This document shows, piece after piece, positions 1 to 5,260 of a stretch of 6,163 nt of DNA. The notes beneath the pieces were generated by a model, which was not told the origin of the DNA, did no database searches, and saw only the letters and a list, made by a program, of their open reading frames with translations. The stretch comes from Gammaproteobacteria bacterium (GTDB taxonomy: Bacteria; Pseudomonadota; Gammaproteobacteria; Pseudomonadales; Azotimanducaceae). A program made the position numbers and the translations under genes. The stretch spans positions 1-6,163 of the forward strand of contig JAPOYW010000494.1 of NCBI GenBank assembly GCA_026706425.1. Reading direction: 5' to 3'. Numbering within the stretch: position 1 is the first letter of the stretch; every line of letters starts with the position of its first letter.

Positions 1-2121
1 GTCCGCCTTGAACTGCAGGCTGTCCGCCGGCCGGTAGACCATGCCGAAGCTCCACGTCGTCTTGCTGCCCGGATCGGCCGCGTCCAGCGTGCCCCCTTCG
101 TTGGTGTCGGTCTGGCGATACTCCACGTCCACGTTGGAATACGAATCGTAGCGCGCCGAGAACGTCAGGTTCAGGAGTTGGACCCAGTCCGACGCATTGC
201 TTGGCCCGAACACCGGGACTACCGCTTCTGCGAACATCGCGTGGTTGTCGCGGGCGATACTCGTGTCGAACGGGGCGCTGCCGGTGGCGGAAGCGCTGCT
301 AATGAAGGTAAAGGTGGTCAACTCGGAGAAGGAGTCCAGCACGTCCTCGCGGAAGTCGTAGCCGAGGGAAAGCGCCACTGCGCCCCCGGGGAGGTCGAGA
401 ACGCTACCGAGCAGCTCAGCCACGAACCGCGTCTGCCGATTCTCGTACCCGGCTCTGACGTCCGGAATGATCCATTCGCTGATGTCGCCGAAGGGGTCGA
501 TGGGGTCCGGCGCCGCGCCGTAGACCGAGCACTGGCCACCGAAGAACGTGGAATAGGTGTACCGCGTGCCGCCGATCTCCGCCTGCAATGCCTGGCAGTC
601 AGCGTCGGACCCACCCCGCTGCCTGGCGATGACAGCCTCGGTGACGCCGTCGCTGTTGATGCCGTTGCCGTAGGCCGGATCGCGCACGTTCAGGCGGTGG
701 GTGTCGCCTTCCGATCGAGACAGGCCGTACTCGGCCTGCCACCTCCAAGTGCCGAGCTGGCCTTCGAGGCCGAGGTCGGCGAACAGATCGTTGCCTTCCG
801 ACTCGAAGGACCGGGGCGGCTGATCGACGGCGAGGCCCGTCAGGCTGACCCACCGGCCGAACGGATTGAAGGGATTGCCGCCGTGCAGCCGACCGCCGCG
901 ACCATTCAGGCCGCGATCCGACTGAGATTCCTTCGTCCCCAACCGCAAGGTGGCATGCGCAACGATCGTATCGGTGACATCCTGGTCGAGGCCGATGCTG
1001 ACGACGCTGTTGATCTGTTCCGGCGTCAGGCTGTAGCCCACCTCGGCTTCCTCGCCCCAATGCGGTTCGCCGAACCGGTCGATGGTCTGCAGATCGTCGG
1101 TGTGGCGGAATCCCAAAGGCAGCGTGAGATCATTGAGGCAGGTGGCGTTGGCTTGTTGATCGGCATCCAAGGCATTGTATTCGGCAACGGTGAGCAGGGT
1201 GCCGTTCAAGTCCCAGAGTATTGCGGTTGCCGGTGTGCAGGATTCGTCGAAGAACCACGTGTACACGCGGATCTGCGGTCCCGCCGCAGTATTCTTCTGG
1301 CGGGTCGTCAGCAGAGTCGACCGGTTGGTGAGGATGAGCGAATCGCGCAGGGACGAATCCAAGCCGCTGTCGCGGTAGCGCTCGAAACCCACCTTGGCGC
1401 GACCGCCGTCCCAGGAGAAGCCGCCCGCTACGCTGACGCGGGACTCGTCGAATCCGCTCTTGTGGGGACGGGCGTAGTCCACGTCCACCTCGACGCCAGA
1501 ATAGTCCTTGCGGGTGATGATGTTCACCACGCCGCCCACGGCGTCCGAACCGTACACGGCGGACGCGCCATCGAGCAGAATCTCGATTCGCTCCACCATG
1601 GACAGCGGAATCGTCGAGATGTCGGTTACGCCGCCCAGGATGCCGCTGTACCCCACGCGACGGCCATCGACCAGAATCAAGGTGGATTCGCTGCCCAGCC
1701 CGCGCAGGTTGACGGTCGCGGCGCCGGTCATGTTGTTCACGCCGTTCAATTGGGAGCCGTAGGTCGCATTCGTGGGGTTGGTGTTCTGAGGCAGCTGCTG
1801 AAGTACCCGAGGCAGCGTGAACTCGCCCGTGGCGCGAATGGCCTGCTCGTCGAGCACGATCACGTTGCGCGACAGCTCGGACGGGTTGCGGGCGACCCGG
1901 CTACCTGTCACCACTACGGTTTCTACCGGCCCGTCAGCGTCTTGCGACTGCTCCTCGGGTTCGGTCGTCTCCTCGTCGTCGTCCTCCTGGGCAACCGCGA
2001 AAGCCGTCGCGAAGGAAACCACTAGGGCAATGCCCCAGCCCGCCAGAAATGGAAGCCGTTGCCTCGACGAAACCGGTGTGCTGCAACACCTGAGCGTCGG
2101 TTGATTCTTGAGTAATAGCAT
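1..2121 (-). CDS. TonB-dependent outer-membrane receptor (N-terminal 707 residues; 3' end outside window)
   Basis: The minus strand reads open from an ATG at 2121 to base 1 with no stop, giving 707 residues; full receptors of this class are usually about 800-1000. Residues 1-44 form a long signal peptide: an Arg-containing n-region, a hydrophobic core at about 28-41, and cleavage likely after AFAVA. A strongly acidic linker follows (46-63), then a TonB-box-like stretch ETVVVTGSR (67-75). The plug domain spans about 80-205 and shows the family hallmarks VNLRGLG, LILVDGRRV, ERIEILLDGASAVYGSDAV and GGVVNIITR. The rest is beta-barrel, with NPFNPFG (416-422), DPFG (542-545) and cysteines C295, C328, C509 and C531. 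An in-frame TGA lies four codons upstream of the ATG, and GAGGGG sits 8 bases before it, so the start is well supported. The protein should sit in the outer membrane and import a ligand using TonB-ExbBD energy. The substrate cannot be read from the sequence. It lies 105 bp downstream of the thioredoxin-like gene on the same strand and may be co-transcribed. Confidence 0.95.
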   Translation of the reverse strand, partial: MLLLKNQPTLRCCSTPVSSRQRLPFLAGWGIALVVSFATAFAVAQEDDDEETTEPEEQSQDADGPVETVVVTGSRVARNPSELSRNVIVLDEQAIRATGEFTLPRVLQQLPQNTNPTNATYGSQLNGVNNMTGAATVNLRGLGSESTLILVDGRRVGYSGILGGVTDISTIPLSMVERIEILLDGASAVYGSDAVGGVVNIITRKDYSGVEVDVDYARPHKSGFDESRVSVAGGFSWDGGRAKVGFERYRDSGLDSSLRDSLILTNRSTLLTTRQKNTAAGPQIRVYTWFFDESCTPATAILWDLNGTLLTVAEYNALDADQQANATCLNDLTLPLGFRHTDDLQTIDRFGEPHWGEEAEVGYSLTPEQINSVVSIGLDQDVTDTIVAHATLRLGTKESQSDRGLNGRGGRLHGGNPFNPFGRWVSLTGLAVDQPPRSFESEGNDLFADLGLEGQLGTWRWQAEYGLSRSEGDTHRLNVRDPAYGNGINSDGVTEAVIARQRGGSDADCQALQAEIGGTRYTYSTFFGGQCSVYGAAPDPIDPFGDISEWIIPDVRAGYENRQTRFVAELLGSVLDLPGGAVALSLGYDFREDVLDSFSELTTFTFISSASATGSAPFDTSIARDNHAMFAEAVVPVFGPSNASDWVQLLNLTFSARYDSYSNVDVEYRQTDTNEGGTLDAADPGSKTTWSFGMVYRPADSLQFKAD

Positions 2122-2226
2122 TGCATCGTCCCCTCATATGCTTAGGCCTGATCATCTTGTTTGAGAATAGCAGATTACGTCTTTGCGCCCTCTCCGGGCC
2201 GTGTGTAAGCCCCGGGGAGCAGGTAG
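2122..2226 (-). other. Intergenic gap between the thioredoxin-like gene and the receptor gene
   Basis: These 105 bp separate two minus-strand genes. Just after the upstream stop the minus strand holds an 8-bp CCCCGGGG palindrome (2210-2217). With GGCCCGGAG further on, it can form only a bulged stem of about 7 bp, and no run of T follows. I therefore see no convincing intrinsic terminator. I also find no strong -35/-10 pair; TATTCT occurs on the minus strand without a matching -35. Read-through, meaning co-transcription, is the simplest reading, but a weak internal promoter is not excluded. Confidence 0.45.
2130..2135 (-). promoter_or_regulatory. Shine-Dalgarno site of the TonB-dependent receptor
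   Basis: The minus strand reads GAGGGG here, 8 bases before the ATG at 2121. A second, out-of-frame ATG at 2126 is only 3 bases from this site, too close for efficient use. This favours 2121 as the start, which also yields the signal peptide and plug domain. Confidence 0.75.
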
Positions 2227-3543
2227 TCAGTTCAGCAACTCCTCGAGTTTCTCATCGAGCTTGTGGCCTCGCAGATCCTTGGCGACGATGTCGCCGGTCC
2301 CCGAGTCCACTAGGTAGTTCTTCGGCACCCCCGTGACGTTGTAGACGGTAGGCGCTTCCGCCTCCGGGCCCATCCCGAGGTTGATCCAGGGCAGATCTTC
2401 CTCGTCGGACGCCTCCTCCCAGGCTTCGCGATCGTCGTCGATCGTGAACGAGACGATCTCGAAACCCTTTGCTCGGAAGCGGTCATAGGCCTCCTTCATG
2501 TGGGGTATCTCGACGCGGCACGGGCCACACCACGAGGCCCAGAACTCGAGTAGCACCAGACTGCTGTTGGCGCGGACGTCGGCCAAGTTCACGGCCGCGC
2601 CATCGAGCGTATCGGCCGTGAAGTCGCGGATATCCGCGCCGATCGCGAAGCGCCGACGTTCCTCAGCACGCTTGGCGGCACCCTCCTCCGCCCTGGCAAG
2701 ACGCTCCACCACCCATGGATCCTCGGGCGTCAGTTCGGCCAGCCCGCGCAGCGCGTCAAGCATCCAAGGCCCCGAGAGCCACGTCGTCTCGACTGTCAGG
2801 CGGCGCACCATTGGATCCGGGTGCGTTGTCGCAATGTGCGCCCGCCCTTCCGATTCGAGCGACAACACCTTGTTCTGTGCCTCTGCGGCGAGATCCAGTC
2901 GGCGTCTCTTGTCTTCCTCCGACTCGCCATCCACCGGCGTGTATAGCCGCGTCTGGTCGGCTTGTGCTGCCTTGTAGTCGTCCGAAAGGCGCCACGTGTT
3001 GTAGACGGCATCGTTGTAGGCGCCGCCTTCGATCACGAAACGCCCGCGACGGGACATCGTTAGCTCCAGTTCCCCGGCCTCCAGAATGAAACCGTTGCCT
3101 TTGACGGGTGCCATCCGGTGGCCCTCGGGAGACACGGCGTTGAGGACGTAGAAGTAGACCCTTCGGGGATTGTCGGCGGCGGCCTCCAACCGGAACTTGC
3201 CATCCGGACCGATCGGCGCCTTGGCCACGATGTCGAGGGTCGATTCGATGGATGGCGGCTTGTCCCCGGGCTTCGAGACGGCGGTCGCCGCAGTCATCAT
3301 CGATCCCCCGCCGGCTTGCTTGGGATTCCACACGACGAAATCCCCGTTGGCATAGAGCGCCGACACGTCGCCTTCGAGCACCATGACCGGCGGCTCGTCG
3401 GCCAGTGCCGGCGCCGTGGCCAGCAGAGCCAAGATCAAGCCCAGTGCCCAACTGCCCATATGCACGACCCTACGGGGCCTCGATTGGTCCGGGACTGTGG
3501 CCCCCCGCCACCTCGATTGGAACTGAAACCGACTCATGACCAT
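2227..3543 (-). CDS. Secreted TlpA/ResA-type thioredoxin-fold protein with an N-terminal DUF4369-like region
   Basis: From the ATG at 3543 this is 438 residues. A basic n-region (RPRR at 27-30 region) leads into a hydrophobic stretch at about 29-48 ending ALA|DEPP, a classical export signal. Residues about 54-170 look like the beta-rich DUF4369 region found ahead of thioredoxin domains in some secreted oxidoreductases; this is a resemblance only. A charged helical middle (about 185-300) follows. The C-terminal thioredoxin domain (about 303-438) has FWASWCGPC with catalytic WCGPC at 338-342, the PHM segment typical of TlpA/ResA, and the cis-proline in TGVPKNYLVD (P407). It should be a periplasmic thiol-disulfide reductase or oxidase. 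The start at 3543 is preferred because AAGG lies 7 bases upstream; an ATG at 3558 lacks a comparable site. An ATG at 3459 would give a shorter signal without positive charge. The true start is thus uncertain by 5 residues upstream or up to 28 downstream. The receptor gene follows on the same strand. Confidence 0.9.
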   Translation of the reverse strand: MVMSRFQFQSRWRGATVPDQSRPRRVVHMGSWALGLILALLATAPALADEPPVMVLEGDVSALYANGDFVVWNPKQAGGGSMMTAATAVSKPGDKPPSIESTLDIVAKAPIGPDGKFRLEAAADNPRRVYFYVLNAVSPEGHRMAPVKGNGFILEAGELELTMSRRGRFVIEGGAYNDAVYNTWRLSDDYKAAQADQTRLYTPVDGESEEDKRRRLDLAAEAQNKVLSLESEGRAHIATTHPDPMVRRLTVETTWLSGPWMLDALRGLAELTPEDPWVVERLARAEEGAAKRAEERRRFAIGADIRDFTADTLDGAAVNLADVRANSSLVLLEFWASWCGPCRVEIPHMKEAYDRFRAKGFEIVSFTIDDDREAWEEASDEEDLPWINLGMGPEAEAPTVYNVTGVPKNYLVDSGTGDIVAKDLRGHKLDEKLEELLN

Positions 3544-3587
3544 GTCAAAACCTTGCATAAACGTTACCGAAACCTTGCCGAAACCTT
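3544..3587. repeat. Four tandem 11-bp direct repeats abutting a start codon
   Basis: On the plus strand the four units are gtcaaaacctt, gcataaacgtt, accgaaacctt and gccgaaacctt, with consensus GCCGAAACCTT. Positions 5-8 (AAAC) and 10-11 (TT) are identical in all four, and position 9 in three. The block is exactly 44 bp with no gaps. It ends at base 3544, next to the ATG at 3543 on the minus strand. The unit next to the gene also supplies its AAGG ribosome-binding sequence. Since 11 is not a multiple of 3, this is not a protein-level repeat. The period is about one DNA helical turn, as in tandem sites for PhoB/OmpR-type regulators. The function is inferred. Confidence 0.7.
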
Positions 3588-3596
3588 ACCAGACAA

Positions 3597-3614
3597 CTCG
3601 GTCGCAGGACCGAG
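3597..3614. promoter_or_regulatory. Perfect 7-bp inverted repeat (hairpin or operator)
   Basis: The arms CTCGGTC (3597-3603) and GACCGAG (3608-3614) are exact reverse complements around the loop GCAG. The site starts 10 bp beyond the 11-bp repeat block, in the leader of the minus-strand gene or its promoter. No T-run follows on either strand, so it is not a typical intrinsic terminator. It could be an operator half-site pair or a leader hairpin. Confidence 0.45.
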
Positions 3615-3654
3615 GCTGATGAGAGGAGTGTCCCCAACCGTGTACGGCGATCGT

Positions 3655-3677
3655 CAACTGTTGGCTCCGCCCGGAGC
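3655..3677. promoter_or_regulatory. Two adjoining short dyads upstream of bioB
   Basis: CAACTGTTG (3655-3663) is a 4+4 dyad around a T. Allowing one mismatch it widens to GTCAAC/GTTGGC (3653-3665). It adjoins GCTCCG-CC-CGGAGC (3664-3677), a perfect 6-bp dyad. Either could be an operator for bioB. In such GC-rich DNA, short dyads also arise by chance. Confidence 0.25.
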
Positions 3678-3738
3678 GCCCCATAGCCGTCCCGGTCGCG
3701 AGGTTCCGTTTGGCGTTTTCGCACGCGAGGCTGGTAGG

Positions 3739-3774
3739 ATGCCCAACGTCGTAGGGGTTGGGGCAACAGCTTGA
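3739..3774 (+). other. Possible 11-codon leader ORF overlapping the bioB start
   Basis: An ATG at 3739 opens a frame encoding [11 protein letters not shown] and stops at TGA 3772-3774. That stop overlaps the bioB TTG start as TTGA. A GAGG (3727-3730) lies 8 bases upstream, good Shine-Dalgarno spacing. If translated, it could couple ribosomes onto the weak TTG start of bioB. The rival promoter guess with TAGGAT at 3735-3740 would put this ORF outside the transcript, so both cannot hold. No regulatory codon run is seen in the peptide. Confidence 0.2.
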
Positions 3775-4745
3775 CCGATCAGCATATCAGGCACGACTGG
3801 GAACTCGACGAGATCCTCGGTCTCTTCGAGCAGCCGTTGAACGATCTGCTGTTCCGGGCCCAATCCGTCCACCGCCGGTACCATCCGGCAAACGAAGTCC
3901 AGATCAGCACGCTGCTCAGCATCAAGACCGGCGGTTGCCCCGAGGACTGCAAGTACTGCCCGCAGAGCGTTCACTACGACACCGGTCTCGATGCCCACAG
4001 CCTGCTGGCGGTGGGCGATGTCGTGGACGCGGCCCGGAAAGCCCGCGATGCGGGCGCGACACGGTTCTGCATGGGCGCCGCCTGGCGCAACCCCACGAAT
4101 TCCCAGACCCGCAGGGTCGGCGAGTTGATCGAGGCCGTGAAGGAGCTCGGCATGGAGACCTGCGCGACCCTGGGGATGCTGACGCCGTCCCAGGCTCAGA
4201 CGCTTGCCGCCGCGGGACTCGACTACTACAACCACAACCTCGATACATCGCCGGACTACTACGGCAAGATCATCACCTCCCGTAGCTACCAGGACCGGCT
4301 GGATACGCTGGCATGCGTTCGGGATGCGGGCATCAACGTCTGTTGCGGGGGCATCGTCGGCATGGGCGAGACCCTGGAAGACCGTGCCGGGTTGCTGCAC
4401 CAACTCGCGAATCTACCGGATCATCCGGAGTCCGTCCCGATCAACAACCTCGTGCAGGTGGAAGGTACGCCCCTGCACGGCGTCGAGCCGCTCCCGCCGC
4501 TCGAACTCGCCCGCTGCATCGCCGTGGCCCGCATCCTGATGCCCGAATCCGTTATCCGGCTGTCCGCCGGACGCACGGAACTCAGCGACGAGGCGCAGGC
4601 ACTGTGCTTCATGGCGGGCGCGGGGTCGATCTTCTGCGGCGATCAACTGCTGACCACGCCGAACCCCGGCTTCGACGACGACATGGCGATGTTCGCCGAC
4701 CTGGGGCTCACCCGCCGCGACGCACCGGTCGCCGGGGGCGGCTGA
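3771..4745 (+). CDS. bioB: Biotin synthase, radical SAM enzyme
   Basis: BioB inserts sulfur into dethiobiotin to make biotin, the last step of the pathway, using S-adenosylmethionine, a radical-SAM [4Fe-4S] cluster and a sacrificial [2Fe-2S] cluster in the cytoplasm. The 324-residue product follows E. coli BioB (346 residues) closely over nearly its whole length. The CxxxCxxC motif is C56/C60/C63 within [11 protein letters not shown]. The [2Fe-2S] ligands are C100 (RFCMGAAW), C131, C191 and R263 (IRLSAGR). YNHNLDTS at 153-160 and [14 protein letters not shown] at 222-235 are family signatures. The start is TTG: the frame is closed by TAG at 3735, no ATG or GTG lies between, and the N-terminus (HDWELDEI) aligns with the WTLSQV start region of E. 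coli BioB. GGGG at 3760-3763 lies 7 bases before it. The C-terminus is about 20 residues shorter than in E. coli and lacks only the variable tail. It leads a plus-strand unit with a hydratase and an unknown gene. Confidence 0.97.
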   Translation: MTDQHIRHDWELDEILGLFEQPLNDLLFRAQSVHRRYHPANEVQISTLLSIKTGGCPEDCKYCPQSVHYDTGLDAHSLLAVGDVVDAARKARDAGATRFCMGAAWRNPTNSQTRRVGELIEAVKELGMETCATLGMLTPSQAQTLAAAGLDYYNHNLDTSPDYYGKIITSRSYQDRLDTLACVRDAGINVCCGGIVGMGETLEDRAGLLHQLANLPDHPESVPINNLVQVEGTPLHGVEPLPPLELARCIAVARILMPESVIRLSAGRTELSDEAQALCFMAGAGSIFCGDQLLTTPNPGFDDDMAMFADLGLTRRDAPVAGGG

Positions 4746-4795
4746 GCTTGATCAAGCGCCCGGCACCTTCGGGGTCCGGCCCTGGTCCGGCCTAG
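4746..4795. repeat. bioB-hydratase spacer with a palindrome and an 11-bp-spaced direct repeat
   Basis: Directly after the bioB stop is the perfect 12-bp palindrome GCTTGATCAAGC (4746-4757). Then GGTCCGGCC occurs twice, at 4773-4781 and 4784-4792, spaced 11 bp apart. CCGG-C-ACC-TTCGG-GGT-CCGG (4760-4780) can also fold as a 7-bp stem with a one-base bulge. No T-run follows, so transcription probably continues into the hydratase gene. The next gene's TTG lies only 3 bases after the second repeat, and no clear Shine-Dalgarno site is visible. Confidence 0.4.
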
Positions 4796-5260
4796 TTGCG
4801 TTGCGCAAGTCAAGTTGCCCGATTGCTGTTCTTCGACGACATTCCTGACGACTACCACAGTGTGGTGGGGACCTGGCAACTGGATGCCGACGACGTGGTC
4901 GCCTTCGCCCGGACCTGGGATCCACGTCCGGTGCATACCGACACCGCGGTTGCCGAACGTTCGCCGTTCGGGACGTTAATCGCCTCTTCGGCGCACTTGT
5001 TCGCCATCGTCACGCTGCTGTTCGCGCGCCACGCCGACGAGATCCAGGTTCTCGCGATGCTCGGCAAGGACAAGCTGCGGCTTCCCAGTCCCGCAAGGGC
5101 CGGTACGACATTGACCTACGAGACGCGCTGTACCGGCAAGCGCGTGTCAGCAAGCCGCCCCGACGCGGGCATCGTCGTCCTGGCAGATACCGTGACCGAC
5201 AACGACGGCAACGTGGTGCTGGCCCAGGAGGTCACGCTGATGGTCCCGCGCCGGACATGA
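4796..5260 (+). CDS. MaoC-family (R)-specific enoyl-CoA hydratase/dehydratase-like protein
   Basis: This is a 154-residue single hot-dog-fold protein, within the usual 130-160 residue range. The opening LLFFDDIPDDY is typical of MaoC-like hydratases. The active-site segment is WDPRPVHTD (41-49), giving the Asp-x4-His pair D42 and H47. SPFGTLIASSAH (56-67) supplies the hot-dog helix and the Ser region. DP-x-P-x-H with SPFGxLIAS matches the MaoC subgroup usually reading DPQPFH...SPFGGLIASG; R44 and S65 replace the usual Gln/Asn and Gly. Family members reversibly hydrate trans-2-enoyl-CoA (or -ACP) to the (R)-3-hydroxyacyl form in the cytoplasm; the chain length here is unknown. The start is uncertain: TAG at 4793 closes the frame, leaving TTG at 4796 or TTG at 4823, neither with a clear ribosome site. 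The family N-terminus would allow the shorter form. The gene follows bioB by 50 bp and overlaps the next gene by 4 bases. Confidence 0.85.
   Translation: MRCASQVARLLFFDDIPDDYHSVVGTWQLDADDVVAFARTWDPRPVHTDTAVAERSPFGTLIASSAHLFAIVTLLFARHADEIQVLAMLGKDKLRLPSPARAGTTLTYETRCTGKRVSASRPDAGIVVLADTVTDNDGNVVLAQEVTLMVPRRT

Larger units (their letters stand above)
3544..3770. promoter_or_regulatory. Divergent control region between the thioredoxin-like gene and bioB
   Basis: These 227 bp separate genes transcribed in opposite directions and should hold both promoters. Visible structures, left to right, are four 11-bp direct repeats (3544-3587), a perfect 7-bp inverted repeat with a 4-base loop (3597-3614), a short dyad CAACTGTTG (3655-3663), and an adjoining dyad with GCTCCG/CGGAGC arms (3664-3677). 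For bioB the best promoter guess is TTGGCG (3710-3715) with TAGGAT (3735-3740), but its 19-base spacing makes it weak. I do not see a BirA-type operator (TTGTAAACC with its inverted partner) or a BioR-type TTATNNATAA box. Confidence 0.55.

Noticed and set aside
178..2025. A 615-codon open frame on the plus strand
   Set aside because: It lies antisense to the TonB-dependent receptor, whose signal peptide and plug motifs are unmistakable on the minus strand. The plus-strand translation shows no domain or signal; it is open because of G/C-biased third positions opposite.
2196..2226. A rho-independent terminator after the thioredoxin-like gene
   Set aside because: The stem is short and bulged, and no T-run follows on the minus strand.
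3453..3472. Twin-arginine export signal in the thioredoxin-like protein
   Set aside because: RPRRVVHMG has paired arginines but lacks the S/T-R-R-x-F-L-K pattern. A Sec-type signal is the better reading.
3566..3640. Hammerhead-ribozyme-like pieces: CTGATGAG at 3616-3623, a hairpin just before it and CGAAA upstream
   Set aside because: In the only possible order (type II) the bases flanking CGAAA do not pair with those after CTGATGAG, and no NUH cleavage triplet sits directly before the hairpin. The resemblance is chance.
3118..3774. A 218-codon plus-strand open frame across the divergent region
   Set aside because: It overlaps the start of the thioredoxin-like gene antisense and runs through the repeats and promoter region. 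The product has no recognisable feature. Only its last 11 codons are kept, as a possible leader ORF.
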